64,000 nt of DNA from Rhodopseudomonas faecalis (GTDB lineage: Bacteria > Pseudomonadota > Alphaproteobacteria > Rhizobiales > Xanthobacteraceae), in the NCBI RefSeq assembly GCF_003217325.1, contig NZ_QJTI01000010.1, forward strand, positions 62,001 through 126,000, read 5' to 3'. The position numbers and the translations under genes are program-made. Below are positions 26,074 to 35,517 of the stretch, piece by piece. The notes beneath the pieces were generated by a model. That model had not been told where the DNA came from and searched no databases. It saw nothing but the letters and a program-made list of their open reading frames with translations. The first letter of the stretch is position 1. The number at the start of each line of letters is the position of its first letter.

Positions 26074-26532
26074 CTACCGGGCTTCGGCCGCGGCGTGCTC
26101 GAACTCGGCCTGCTGCGCTTCCATCTTCGCGATCTGCTGCCGCAACTCGTCGCGCTGCGCGGTCAACAACGTGGCGAGCGGCGGGCGGGTGATGGCGCGC
26201 AGCGCGTCGTCATAGGTCTCGACATTGCGCTTTTCGCCGTCGATCAAGCCCGGCAGCACGCTTTCGTCGAGGCTGTTGAACAGCGCGCGCACATTCATGA
26301 TTGCCTCATGCACCAGGCTCATGAATGAGCCGCCATCGTCCGGCGTTTCGCCGGCTTTGGTCAGCTCAGCCGCCAGAGCGCGGGAGTGCCCCTCATGCAG
26401 TGCGATCATGTCGTGAAACAGCGCCGAACAGCCGTGGCCGTCGGCTTCGTCCAGCGCTTCCTGGTAGCCATTGCGGGCGTCGATCGCCCTGGTATGCAGT
26501 TTTCTCAGATGGTCGAGAATGTCCTGATCCAC
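26074..26532 (-). CDS. PA2169/DUF2383 family four-helix protein
   Basis: A 152-residue, all-helical soluble protein starting at GTG 26532 (MDQDILDHLRKLHTRAIDAR). The pattern of two ferritin-like helix pairs (DGYQEALDEADGH-type and a later YDDALR helix) fits the DUF2383/PA2169 family. GGAGG five bases upstream identifies the GTG; the frame is open further up without support. A coiled-coil C-terminal stretch (QRDELRQQIAKMEAQQAEFE) is present. Function of the family is unknown; a role in stress has been suggested. It is read in the same direction as bciB upstream of it. Confidence 0.75.
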   Translation of the reverse strand: MDQDILDHLRKLHTRAIDARNGYQEALDEADGHGCSALFHDMIALHEGHSRALAAELTKAGETPDDGGSFMSLVHEAIMNVRALFNSLDESVLPGLIDGEKRNVETYDDALRAITRPPLATLLTAQRDELRQQIAKMEAQQAEFEHAAAEAR

Positions 26533-26643
26533 GGTCGCCTCCGGAGCAAGTTGGATAACTTGCGCTGGCCGGAATGGCCGCGCGCGCTCCAACAACCAGA
26601 CCGCGCCGGTCTGGTTCCCGCGGCGCAACCGCGCATGGTGTGA

Positions 26644-27882
26644 TCAGCGGCGCTCGCCGTCCTGCGGCTCGACGCCGTACGGCTTCACCAGCTCCCAGAC
26701 ATGGGCCGGCACCATGTTCTTCATCTTGTGCGGATAGGCGCGGCGCAGATGCAGCACGGTTTCCACCGCCTTCATTTCCACGCGGGCGCGGGCGAATTCC
26801 AGGCCGCGCGGCCCGACCTTTGGCATCAGCCAGCCCATGAACGGCCGCAGCCAGTTCGGCATGCCGCGCACCGGCAGGCCGCCCGCGGCGAGTTCGGTGT
26901 TCTTCAAGAAGCCCTTCACCGGCGCGGCGCGCTTGCCGGCGCTGCCCGGCTCGCTCAGCAGCACTTCATCGCCGAGCAGTTTAAGGATTTCCTCGCCGCG
27001 CTCGTTGCGCACCAGCAGCCATTGCTGGCCCTGGCCGCCCATATAGCCGACGGTGATGTCGGCGAGCGTGTTGGTGTAGTCGACGCAGGTCCGGCAGGTG
27101 ATCGGGAAGAAGTCCGACGGCAGCTTTGAGATCGGCAGCAGCAGGAATGGGATTTCCTTGACCTTGCCGTCCTCGAACCGCAGCTCGACATGATAGTCGG
27201 CGCGGAATTCGAGATAGGTGATGGTCTCGGGCTGGTCCGACAGCAGGTCCAGGAACTGGTGGAAGCTCTTGGTGGTGGTGTTGTCGGAGCAGGGCGTGCC
27301 GATCACGTAGATGCGCTCGAAGCCGAGTTCTTTCTCGAGCCGGCGCAGCGCATAGATCTGGCACGGGATGCCGGTGACGGCGATGCGCTTGAAGCCGCGC
27401 GCGCGCGCCGGCTCCAGCAGCGACAGCAGCGGTGCATAGCCCATGCGCATGCCGCGGCACTGCGCCATTGCCTTGGGATCGGTGACGATCACCGGCGCCG
27501 GCTGCCATTTGTCACTCGGGTCGGCCGCCATGGTCAGCACTGCTTCGACCGTGCCGGTTTCGAGCAGGCGCTGGGCGAGGCTGGTGGTGATGCCGGTCCA
27601 TTGCGCGCCCTCGCGCGGCGCCTTCATCGCGGCGCGCAGCATGCGCCGGAACGGACCGAAAAACTGTTCGTCAGGCCGCGACGGGTCGCGGGTGCGGCCA
27701 TGCACCTGCCGCTCCATCGCCGGATAGTCCGGCTTGATGAACTGGCAGGCCTGCCCGCATTGCTTGGGGTCGCTCATCCGCGACACGCCGCAATCGGTGC
27801 ACAGCTCGCGCGGCGCGGGCTCGGCCAGCGGCGGGGTCCACAGCGGAGAGTTCGGGTTGGTGCGATCGAGCATGCCTGACAC
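26644..27882 (-). CDS. bciB: Divinyl (proto)chlorophyllide 8-vinyl reductase, BciB type
   Basis: A coenzyme-F420 hydrogenase beta-subunit (FrhB) family flavo/iron-sulfur protein of 412 residues. The N-terminus has the cysteine cluster C28-TD-C31 with C42 and C46 (QCGQAC), and further cysteines appear in GIPCQIYA, GTPCSDN and ITCRTCVDYTN. That set fits the two [4Fe-4S] clusters plus FAD of BciB. BciB reduces the C8 vinyl group of chlorophyll intermediates with reduced ferredoxin. It sits apart from the main pigment genes but within 5 kb of them. ATG at 27873 is an alternative start three codons in. Other FrhB-family enzymes are possible, but the phototroph setting favours BciB. Confidence 0.85.
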   Translation of the reverse strand: MSGMLDRTNPNSPLWTPPLAEPAPRELCTDCGVSRMSDPKQCGQACQFIKPDYPAMERQVHGRTRDPSRPDEQFFGPFRRMLRAAMKAPREGAQWTGITTSLAQRLLETGTVEAVLTMAADPSDKWQPAPVIVTDPKAMAQCRGMRMGYAPLLSLLEPARARGFKRIAVTGIPCQIYALRRLEKELGFERIYVIGTPCSDNTTTKSFHQFLDLLSDQPETITYLEFRADYHVELRFEDGKVKEIPFLLLPISKLPSDFFPITCRTCVDYTNTLADITVGYMGGQGQQWLLVRNERGEEILKLLGDEVLLSEPGSAGKRAAPVKGFLKNTELAAGGLPVRGMPNWLRPFMGWLMPKVGPRGLEFARARVEMKAVETVLHLRRAYPHKMKNMVPAHVWELVKPYGVEPQDGERR

Positions 27883-28113
27883 TCACTTGGTAGCGGAATT
27901 TGGCATCGGAATTGGCGTCGGAACCAGACCTCGCAGCCTGGCCACGGCTGAAAGCCGGCGCGCGCCACCACCTCACCGCCAATCGGCGCTGTTGTAGAAA
28001 GCGGCGTTCGCGCTCGCCATTCGCCATAAGTCCCGGCACTCTGATCCATAACGCCGGCGGCGCGCCGCGGTTAGATTTGGATCAAATGCCGCGCCGCGCG
28101 CCGGCTCGGGGCG

Positions 28114-29739
28114 TCAGCGGATCACCATCGGAAAAGTGATGCCGATCGCCCAGGCAAACACCGCGGCATTGGCGAGCGCGCCGGGCAGCGGATGGTTGGT
28201 GGCGCGGTAGCTCCAATTGCTGATCAGGCCGAATGCCAGGAACAGCAGCAGGATCGCCGGCACGATGATGATCAGGAAGAACAGCTTCTTCAGATTGAGC
28301 GCCACCGCGATCGCCAGCGACAGCAGGAAGCACAGCTTCACCAGCGCATAGGCGCCGCGCCGTGCATGCTTGCCGTGCGACATCCATTCCGCGGTGACGA
28401 AATAGATCACCGAACCGACCGCCACCGCGGCGATCAGATGCAGCCGTGGCTCGATCGGCATGAAGGAGAACGCATAGGCGTTCAGCGGCCAGCCGAATGC
28501 GAAGATGTTGTAAGCCGACACCGCCAGCGCCGCGATCGCGAGCTTGCCGGCCGACGGCACCACCGTGCCCGAGGCCAGGAAGCGGTCGAGCCGGGTGCCG
28601 GGGCCGTGATGCGGTGCGGGCAGCGGCCGGGGGCGCGGCTGGAACAAGCCGGTGCGAGTGTGGCGTTGCAGGTAAAGCACGATCGCTGCGGTGAGCAGGC
28701 CGTACACCAGAAAGTGCAGCGTCAGATAATCGCCGAGCAGGATGATCAGAAATTCGGTCGGCGCCTTCCACAGGATCAGCGGCGTCAGCACCGCCGGCAG
28801 CAATGCCGCTGGCAAAAGCTGCTTCCAAGTCAGGCTGGCGCCCATCGGTTCGGGGGCGGCCTGCGGCAGCAGTTTCGACAGCGGCCAGGCCAGCGCGATC
28901 AGCCCGGCAAACAAGAGCGCCATCCAGATCGGGCGGCGATCGATCCAGCCGTCGCCATGGCGGCCGAACGCTTCGTTCACCCATGTCAGTGCTTCGCGCA
29001 TGCTGTCCTGGCTGTACAAGACGCCGATATGTTCGACGCCCGAGGACAGCGCCAGCCGGCGCGCGCTGCCATCCTTGAAGTCGCCATAGGAGCGACCCGG
29101 CTCGGCGCCGCCGCCGACCGACAGGTTGATGATGCGCAGCCCCTCATTGATCAGCATCGACGGCTCGAGCGAGCCGATGATGATCAAGAGATTGCCCGGC
29201 CGCTCGCCGGTCGCCGCCGGCGAAAACACCGAAACCGCGACGGTCGCTTCGACCTCTGGATGGGCCTGGGCGTAGCGGATCACGATGTCGGAAGCCATCG
29301 AATGGCCGAGGATCGCGATCCGGCCATCGCTTTCCGGCAGCGCGCGCGCAAAATCGGCGACCCGGCCGGTCTCGGCCACCAATACGCCGGTGATCCGGGT
29401 CGGCTCGTCGACATCGCCGCGCATCGGCACCGGATTGCGGCCATGGCCGGTGAAATCGAAAGTCACCGCGACATAGCCGTTTTTGGCCAGCGTCAGCGCG
29501 AATGGCTGCATCAATTGCTGAGAGCCGGCAAAGCCGTGGGCGATCACCACCACCGGCGCCTTGTCGCCATGGGCCGGCCGGAACACCCGCACCGGCGTTT
29601 CCCCGACCGTGTGGTCGGTGATGCGCAGCCCCTGTTCCTGACGCTGCAATTGCACCAGCGACAGTACGATGGCGGCCAGCGCCAGCACGGCAACCAGCCA
29701 GCGCCACACCACGGCGAGATGACGAATCAAGACAGGCAC
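28114..29739 (-). CDS. Alpha/beta hydrolase fused to a multi-helix membrane domain
   Basis: A 541-residue protein. A first membrane helix (about 8-28) is followed by an alpha/beta hydrolase domain with IAHGFAGS, FDFTGHGRNP and the nucleophile elbow GHSMAS (near residues 144-149, with the second Gly replaced by Ala). From about residue 270 there are roughly seven to eight further hydrophobic segments. The hydrolase part probably faces the periplasm. The fusion layout is uncommon; the substrate is unknown. It starts 21 bases after the DUF3422 gene on the same strand, so the two form an operon. Confidence 0.75.
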   Translation of the reverse strand: MPVLIRHLAVVWRWLVAVLALAAIVLSLVQLQRQEQGLRITDHTVGETPVRVFRPAHGDKAPVVVIAHGFAGSQQLMQPFALTLAKNGYVAVTFDFTGHGRNPVPMRGDVDEPTRITGVLVAETGRVADFARALPESDGRIAILGHSMASDIVIRYAQAHPEVEATVAVSVFSPAATGERPGNLLIIIGSLEPSMLINEGLRIINLSVGGGAEPGRSYGDFKDGSARRLALSSGVEHIGVLYSQDSMREALTWVNEAFGRHGDGWIDRRPIWMALLFAGLIALAWPLSKLLPQAAPEPMGASLTWKQLLPAALLPAVLTPLILWKAPTEFLIILLGDYLTLHFLVYGLLTAAIVLYLQRHTRTGLFQPRPRPLPAPHHGPGTRLDRFLASGTVVPSAGKLAIAALAVSAYNIFAFGWPLNAYAFSFMPIEPRLHLIAAVAVGSVIYFVTAEWMSHGKHARRGAYALVKLCFLLSLAIAVALNLKKLFFLIIIVPAILLLFLAFGLISNWSYRATNHPLPGALANAAVFAWAIGITFPMVIR

Positions 29740-29760
29740 CGGGCGCGGCTGCGCATGGGA

Positions 29761-31074
29761 TTAGCTTTCCTTGCCGATATGGCGCTTGCGGATGCTCCGC
29801 ACCATCCACCAGATGCCGGCCGCCGCGAACGGCACGAACACCGCAACGGCAATGCCCGGGTCAATCGGCAGCAGCCCGGCGTCCTGCACGCCCTTCACCA
29901 GATAGCTATACAGGCCAACCACATAATAGGTGATGGCCGCGGTGGACAGCCCTTCGACCGTCGCCTGCAGCCGGATCTGCAGCCGGGTGCGGGCATTCAT
30001 CGATTTCAAGAGCTCCTGGTTCTGGTGCTCGAGTTCGACGTCGACCCGGGTGCGCAGCAGGTTGGCGGCACGCGCCAGCTTCTGCGACAGGTTGGACTGC
30101 CGCTCCTCGGTGGTGACGCAGGTGCGCAGTGCCGGCTTCATGCGCCGCGCCAGGAACGACGACCAGGTCGGCAGCCCGCCGACCTTGCGTTCGCCGATGG
30201 TCTGCAGCCGCTGGGTGACGATTTCCTCATAGGCGCGGCTCGCGCCGAATCGGAACAGGCTGGTGGCGGCGCCAGCCTCGACCTCGGCGGCCAGCGAGGT
30301 CAGCTCGTCGAGCAGCTTCTGATTGTTGGCAAGGTCACCGCCGAGCCGCATCTGCTCAGTCACTTCGGCGAGCCGCGCTTCCGAGGCGCCGATCGAGGGC
30401 AGCAGACGTTGCGCTTCCGGCAGGCCGAGCAGCGCCAGGGTGCGGTAGGTCTCGACCTCCAGCACGCGCTGCACCAGCGCGCCGGCGCGCTCGGCCGCCA
30501 TGCCGCGGTCGATCACCAATATCCGTACAAAACCGGATGGGCTGGGTTGGAAATCCGTGGCATAGAGCGCCGCCCCGTCGGAGTTTTCGGCGACGGCAAG
30601 GCTGGCCCGGTCGAACAGGTTTTCCGGGGTGGTGCGCGGGGGATCCTCAGCCAGCAGGTGCAGATCGATCGCGACCAGCAGCGGTCCAGGTTGCGGCAAT
30701 AGCCGCATGGGGGCGGCCAGCGTAGCTGCGTCGGGATAGAATGGCACCGCACCGGGGTCGGCGCGCATCTCCCAGGTGTAGGTGGTGAATTCGGAATGCT
30801 GCTCCCAGCGCAGCACGGTGGAGCCGAACGTCAGGCGATGGTGCTTCTCGGTGGGCGAGGGCGGCGGCAGGCCGCGTTCCTCGCAAAACGCTTGGAGCTG
30901 AGCACGGTCGTCGTGGGCGCGGTTGCCCGAGGTGTCGAAGGCGAAATGCACCACGCGGGACGGGGTCTTCAGCGGGGTGAAGGGGCGGGCATGCACTTCG
31001 CCGAGAACGGCAGCGCGCAGCGGATGAGGGACGAGACGCGACTCGCCGTCGCCAATCAGGACATCACTGCTCAT
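29761..31074 (-). CDS. DUF3422 family membrane protein
   Basis: A 437-residue protein with the DUF3422 opening HPLRAAVLGEVHARPFTPL and the later HRLTFGSTVLRWEQHSEFTT. A long helical middle (about 225-370) ends in two C-terminal membrane helices (about 378-395 and 403-420) and a basic tail. The family has no established function; it resembles RMND1/Rmd1-type proteins in overall order. The ATG at 31074 is preferred; an open frame continues 204 bases upstream but its translation is unlike the family. The hydrolase gene follows in the same operon. Confidence 0.85.
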   Translation of the reverse strand: MSSDVLIGDGESRLVPHPLRAAVLGEVHARPFTPLKTPSRVVHFAFDTSGNRAHDDRAQLQAFCEERGLPPPSPTEKHHRLTFGSTVLRWEQHSEFTTYTWEMRADPGAVPFYPDAATLAAPMRLLPQPGPLLVAIDLHLLAEDPPRTTPENLFDRASLAVAENSDGAALYATDFQPSPSGFVRILVIDRGMAAERAGALVQRVLEVETYRTLALLGLPEAQRLLPSIGASEARLAEVTEQMRLGGDLANNQKLLDELTSLAAEVEAGAATSLFRFGASRAYEEIVTQRLQTIGERKVGGLPTWSSFLARRMKPALRTCVTTEERQSNLSQKLARAANLLRTRVDVELEHQNQELLKSMNARTRLQIRLQATVEGLSTAAITYYVVGLYSYLVKGVQDAGLLPIDPGIAVAVFVPFAAAGIWWMVRSIRKRHIGKES

Positions 31075-31365
31075 TCCCACTCCCTGCCGGTCTCCGGGCT
31101 GAAATTGCATTTTGGGCACATCATCCTTGACTTGAGTAGCATTGCGTTGCGACAGACAGAAGCTGAAAGGTACCGCGTCGCGAAGCAGAGGGGGCGAACC
31201 CTTTGCCGCGCACGGAATCTGTCGCGAAAACAGAAGGTTCGCGACCAACACGAACAATCGCCGGAGACCTTGCGCCATCCGTTTGCATTTCGGCGCAGCC
31301 TGGTCTTATCTCCGGCGCCCAAAATACCGCGTACTTTCGCGCGGTTGTCGAATGGAGCGTAAGCG

Positions 31366-32346
31366 GTGGCAATTCCAGTCCGTATCGGCACTCGTAAGAG
31401 CGTAATGGCGCTCGCCCAGACGGAGGACATCGCGCGTCGTTTGTCGGCCGCGGCGTCCGAGCTCGATGTCCAGATCGTCAAGTTCGAGACCATCGGTGAT
31501 TCCGACCAGATAAGTAAGCTGCTTCCGCATGGCGGCAAGGGCGGCGCTTTCGTTCAAGAAATTCGCGGCGCGGTGGTGGCGGGCAAGCTCGACGCCTGCA
31601 TGCATTCGCTCAAGGACATGCCGGGTAACGAAGACACCCCCGGCCTGGTGATCGGCGCCACGCTGAGCCGCGATCCGCCGACCGACGCGCTGGTACTCCG
31701 CGAGGGCGTGACCCTGGAAGACCTGCGCAAGTCGCGCGGTAAGGGCTATTCGATCGGCACCAATGCGGTGCGCCGCGGCGCCTATGCCAAGCGGTTGTTT
31801 CCGGAGATCGAGATCATTCACTTCCGCGGCGCTGCTGACAGCCGGGTGCGCAAGCTCGACAATCGCGAGAAGCAGCGGCTGCCGGGCGGCGGTGAAGTCG
31901 GTCCGGTCGATGCGCTGATCATGGCGCGCTCCGGCTTGGAGCGGGTCGGTCTGATCCACCGCATGGCCCATGAGTTCTCGCCGCATGAAATGCTGCCCTC
32001 GGCTGGCCAGGGTATCGTGGCGGTGGAATGCGCCGTCAATGACTGGCAGACCCGCCGCTATCTGTCGCTGATCGACGATCCGGTGGCCCGGCTGAGCTGC
32101 GATGCCGAGCGCGAAGTGCTGTGGGTGCTGAACGGCCATTGCAACTCGCCGATGGCCGCTTTCTCCACCATCAATGGCTCGGAAATGACGCTGAGCGCCT
32201 CGGTGCTCGACGAGGAGGGCGGCTCGTTCATCGAGACCACCCGCACCGGCTCGGCCGATCGGCCGCGCGAGCTCGGCCGTGCCGTCGCCATGGAGTTGCT
32301 CGACAAGGGCGCCGCTGCGATCATCGAACGTACCCGGCCCGAGTGA
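31366..32346 (+). CDS. hemC: Hydroxymethylbilane synthase-like protein (divergent HemC)
   Basis: Porphobilinogen deaminase builds the linear tetrapyrrole precursor of heme and bacteriochlorophyll. The 326-residue protein has HSLKDMP (catalytic Asp), GGKGGAFVQEI, RSGLERVG and SAGQGIVAVE. The cofactor cysteine is present in NGHCNSPMAAF, near residue 259. It departs from usual HemC: GTNAVRR replaces GTSSLRR, RGAADSR replaces RGNVxTR, and TIGD replaces TRGD. It is a subfamily or second copy. A GTG start has GGAG seven bases upstream. It lies 41 bases before bchI on the same strand, which supports a pigment-specific deaminase. Confidence 0.8.
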   Translation: MAIPVRIGTRKSVMALAQTEDIARRLSAAASELDVQIVKFETIGDSDQISKLLPHGGKGGAFVQEIRGAVVAGKLDACMHSLKDMPGNEDTPGLVIGATLSRDPPTDALVLREGVTLEDLRKSRGKGYSIGTNAVRRGAYAKRLFPEIEIIHFRGAADSRVRKLDNREKQRLPGGGEVGPVDALIMARSGLERVGLIHRMAHEFSPHEMLPSAGQGIVAVECAVNDWQTRRYLSLIDDPVARLSCDAEREVLWVLNGHCNSPMAAFSTINGSEMTLSASVLDEEGGSFIETTRTGSADRPRELGRAVAMELLDKGAAAIIERTRPE

Positions 32347-32387
32347 CCGTTTCCCGCAAGATAAGTCTCACGTGACGAAAGCATAGC

Positions 32388-33410
32388 ATGGCGATTGTTT
32401 TTCCGTTTTCCGCCATCGTCGGCCAGGACGAGATGAAGCTCGCCCTGCTGATCGCTGCGGTTGATCCCAAGGTCGGCGGTGTGTTGGCCTTTGGTGACCG
32501 TGGTGCCGGCAAGTCCACCGCGGTTCGCGCTCTGGCGGCGCTGCTGCCGAAGATGAAGGTGGTCGTCGGCTGCCGCTACAATTGCGACCCCGAGCATCCC
32601 GAGCGCTTCTGCGAGGACTGCAAGGAGAAGCAGGCCGCCGGCAAGCTGAAGACCGTGCAGGCGCCGGTGCCGGTGGTCGATCTGCCGCTCGGCGCGACCG
32701 AGGACCGCGTGGTCGGTGCGCTCGATCTCGAACGCGCGCTGGCGCGCGGCGAGAAGGCGTTTGAGCCGGGCCTGCTGGCCCGCGCCCATCGCGGCTTCCT
32801 GTACATCGACGAAGCCAACCTGCTGGAAGACCATCTGGTCGACTTGCTGCTCGACGTCGCCGCCTCCGGCGAGAACGTCGTGGAGCGTGAAGGTCTCAGC
32901 GTCCGTCATCCGGCGCGCTTCGTGCTGGTCGGCACCGGCAACCCGGAAGAAGGCGAACTGCGTCCGCAGTTGCTGGACCGTTTCGGTATGTCGGTCGAGG
33001 TCAAGACCCCGGACGATCTGCCGAGCCGCATGGAAGTGGTGCGTCGCCGCGATGCCTTCGAGAACGATCCGGCCGGCTTCGTCGCCTCCTGGACCAAGGA
33101 AGAGGCCAAGCTGCGCAAGAAGATCACCACCGCGCGCGAACGGCTGCCCGAGGTCACGGTGTCCAATGCCGCGCTGGAGCGCGCCGCGACGCTGTGCATG
33201 ACGCTCGGCACTGACGGTCTGCGCGGCGAGCTGACGCTGATGCGCGCCGCGCGCGCGCTGGCGGCGATCGAGCACGCCAAAACCGTGACCGACGATCATC
33301 TTAAGCGCATTGCGCCGTCCGCGCTGCGGCATCGGCTGCGCCGTAACCCGCTCGATGACGCCGGCTCCACGGTCCGCGTCGATCGCGCTATCGCCGAAGT
33401 GTTCGGATGA
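32388..33410 (+). CDS. bchI: Magnesium chelatase subunit BchI
   Basis: The AAA+ ATPase subunit of Mg chelatase, which commits protoporphyrin IX to bacteriochlorophyll. It is 340 residues, with Walker A GDRGAGKS (36-43), the insertion between the strands, Walker B FLYIDEANLL, and the arginine-finger and sensor regions (LLDRFGMSVEVKTP). It works as a ring with BchD, and BchH inserts the metal; bchH is not in the window. Its stop overlaps the bchD start (ATGA), showing translational coupling. Confidence 0.97.
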   Translation: MAIVFPFSAIVGQDEMKLALLIAAVDPKVGGVLAFGDRGAGKSTAVRALAALLPKMKVVVGCRYNCDPEHPERFCEDCKEKQAAGKLKTVQAPVPVVDLPLGATEDRVVGALDLERALARGEKAFEPGLLARAHRGFLYIDEANLLEDHLVDLLLDVAASGENVVEREGLSVRHPARFVLVGTGNPEEGELRPQLLDRFGMSVEVKTPDDLPSRMEVVRRRDAFENDPAGFVASWTKEEAKLRKKITTARERLPEVTVSNAALERAATLCMTLGTDGLRGELTLMRAARALAAIEHAKTVTDDHLKRIAPSALRHRLRRNPLDDAGSTVRVDRAIAEVFG

Positions 33411-35176
33411 ACCTGGCACTGGCATGGTCCGATGCGGCGACCGCGGCGCAGTTGTTCGCGGTCGATCCGGTCGGCACCGGCGTGTTGCTGCGTTCGCGCG
33501 CCGGTCCGGTGCGCGACCGCTGGCTGACGATGCTGCGTGCGGCACTGCCGCCGACCGACGCGCATAAACATCTGCCGCTGCATATCGCCGAGGGCCGTCT
33601 GCTCGGCGGCCTCGACCTGTCGGCAACGCTGATCACCGGCCGGCCGGTGGCCGAGCGCGGCCTGCTGGCGGAAGCCGATGGCGGCGTGCTGGTGCTGGCG
33701 ATGGCCGAGCGCATGCCGTCCTCGACCACGGTGCATGTCACCGCGGCGATGGACTCGCACGAGACCCTGATCGAGCGCGACGGCCTGTCGCTGCGCATGC
33801 CGGCACGGTTCGGCGTGATCGCCCTCGATGAAGGGCTGGAGGATGAGTTCGCGCCGGCGGCGCTGCGCGACCGGCTCGCGTTCCATCTCGACCTCGATCG
33901 GTTCGCATTCCGCGACACCGAGGAATTCGACATCACGGCCAGCGATATCGACACGGCGCGCGCGCGCCTGCCGTCGATCCGGGCCACCGACGAGCAGATC
34001 GAGGCGATCTGCACCGCCGCGGCCGCGATGGGTATCGTCTCGCTGCGCGCGCCGCTTTTGGCGATCCGCGCGGCCCGTGCCGCCGCCGCATTGAGCGGCC
34101 ATAACGAGATCGACAAGGAAGACATTTCGCTGGCCGCGCGGCTGGTGCTGGCGCCGCGCGCGTTGTACTTCCCGCAGCCCGAGCAGCCGGATCAATCCGA
34201 GCCGCCGCCGCCCGAGCCGCCGCCGCCCCCGGAGGACAATTCCAACGACAACCAGGATCAGGAGCAGCAGACCCCTGATTTCGACAAGGCGTTGGAAGAG
34301 GTGATCCTGGCCGCGGCCAAGGCTGCGATCCCGGACGACGTGCTGGCCTCGCTGCGCGCCTCTTCGGGGCGCTCGCGGGCGCGCTCGTCCGGCAAGGCCG
34401 GCGAATTGCAGAAGTCGAACAAGCGCGGCCGCCCGACCGGCACGCTGCGCGGCGAATTGCGCGCCGGCGCCAAGCTGAGCGTGATCGAAACGCTGCGCGC
34501 CGCGGCGCCCTGGCAGCCGCTGCGCCGCCGCGAAGCCGCGGCGTCCGGCCGCGACAGCGCCCAGCCGGAAATTCTGATCCGCAAGGACGATTTCCGGATC
34601 GCGCGCTTCAAGATGCGCACCGAGACCACCACCATCTTCGTGGTGGACGCCTCAGGCTCGGCGGCGCTGCACCGGCTCGCCGAAGCCAAGGGCGCGGTCG
34701 AGTTGCTGCTCGCCGACTGCTATGTGCGCCGCGACCAGGTGTCGATGATCGCGTTCCGCGGCGAGATCGCCGAAATCCTGCTGCCGCCGACGCGGTCGCT
34801 GACCCGCGCCAAGCGTAGCCTGGCTGGTCTGCCGGGCGGCGGTGGCACGCCGCTGGCGGCCGGGTTGGACGCCGCGTTCGCGCTCGCCGACTCGATCCGC
34901 CGCAAGGGCCAGACGCCGACCGTGATCATGCTGACCGACGGCCGCGCCAACATCGCTCGCGATGGTGCGCCGGGCCGCCCGAAGGCCGAGGAAGACGCCT
35001 TGGCCTCGGCACGGCAGCTGCGCGCTGCCAACATCAACGCGGTGCTGATCGACATGTCGCCGCGGCCGGGCCCGCAGGGCGAGAAGATCGCCAAGGAAAT
35101 GGGCGCGCGCTATCTGCCGCTGCCCTATGCCAACGCCACGGTGCTGTCGCAGGCCGTGCTGGCCAGCACGCAGTAA
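33407..35176 (+). CDS. bchD: Magnesium chelatase subunit BchD
   Basis: The 589-residue partner of BchI. The N-terminal AAA+-like module (to about 260) lacks an intact Walker A. A proline- and acidic-rich linker (PPPPEPPPPPEDNSNDN) follows at about 263-282, then a von Willebrand A domain with the MIDAS motif DASGS near residue 411, a later TPLAAGLD and TDGRAN. The C-terminus is complete. It is coupled to bchI by a four-base overlap. A strong terminator follows, so hemC-like, bchI and bchD form one transcription unit. Confidence 0.97.
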   Translation: MNLALAWSDAATAAQLFAVDPVGTGVLLRSRAGPVRDRWLTMLRAALPPTDAHKHLPLHIAEGRLLGGLDLSATLITGRPVAERGLLAEADGGVLVLAMAERMPSSTTVHVTAAMDSHETLIERDGLSLRMPARFGVIALDEGLEDEFAPAALRDRLAFHLDLDRFAFRDTEEFDITASDIDTARARLPSIRATDEQIEAICTAAAAMGIVSLRAPLLAIRAARAAAALSGHNEIDKEDISLAARLVLAPRALYFPQPEQPDQSEPPPPEPPPPPEDNSNDNQDQEQQTPDFDKALEEVILAAAKAAIPDDVLASLRASSGRSRARSSGKAGELQKSNKRGRPTGTLRGELRAGAKLSVIETLRAAAPWQPLRRREAAASGRDSAQPEILIRKDDFRIARFKMRTETTTIFVVDASGSAALHRLAEAKGAVELLLADCYVRRDQVSMIAFRGEIAEILLPPTRSLTRAKRSLAGLPGGGGTPLAAGLDAAFALADSIRRKGQTPTVIMLTDGRANIARDGAPGRPKAEEDALASARQLRAANINAVLIDMSPRPGPQGEKIAKEMGARYLPLPYANATVLSQAVLASTQ

Positions 35177-35206
35177 CAGCGCGCTCAATCGACCAGGCAT
35201 TAACGT

Positions 35207-35253
35207 ACAACAGCCGCGGTTCTGATCAGCTCAGAACCGCGGCTGTTGTTTTT
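35207..35253 (+). terminator. Terminator after bchD
   Basis: A 19-base perfect stem, ACAACAGCCGCGG...CCGCGGCTGTTGT, with the loop TCAGC (35226-35230) and a following TTTTTG, is a strong Rho-independent terminator. From here to 35517 I see no gene or clear site beyond AT-rich sequence before the acyltransferase. Confidence 0.93.
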
Positions 35254-35517
35254 GTCGTCAGCGGCTGTTGATCGCATGACGCGCGTCAGGCGCACCGCAT
35301 TGGGTCGTGCGCCGCGCGGCCCGCGGGTGGATCTCGATGAATTGCGTCGTCACGATCAGCCCTGCTCAGCGCGAAACCGCCCAGCTCAACGGCGGACAGG
35401 GCGTCGGTCCTGCTGGCGGCGTTCAGAGCGATCGGCGAAATCACATCGAACGATCTGTTAACTCGCCTCGGTTATGCCGAAACGAATAGTAAAATAGTAT
35501 TGTGATCGAGAAACAAC

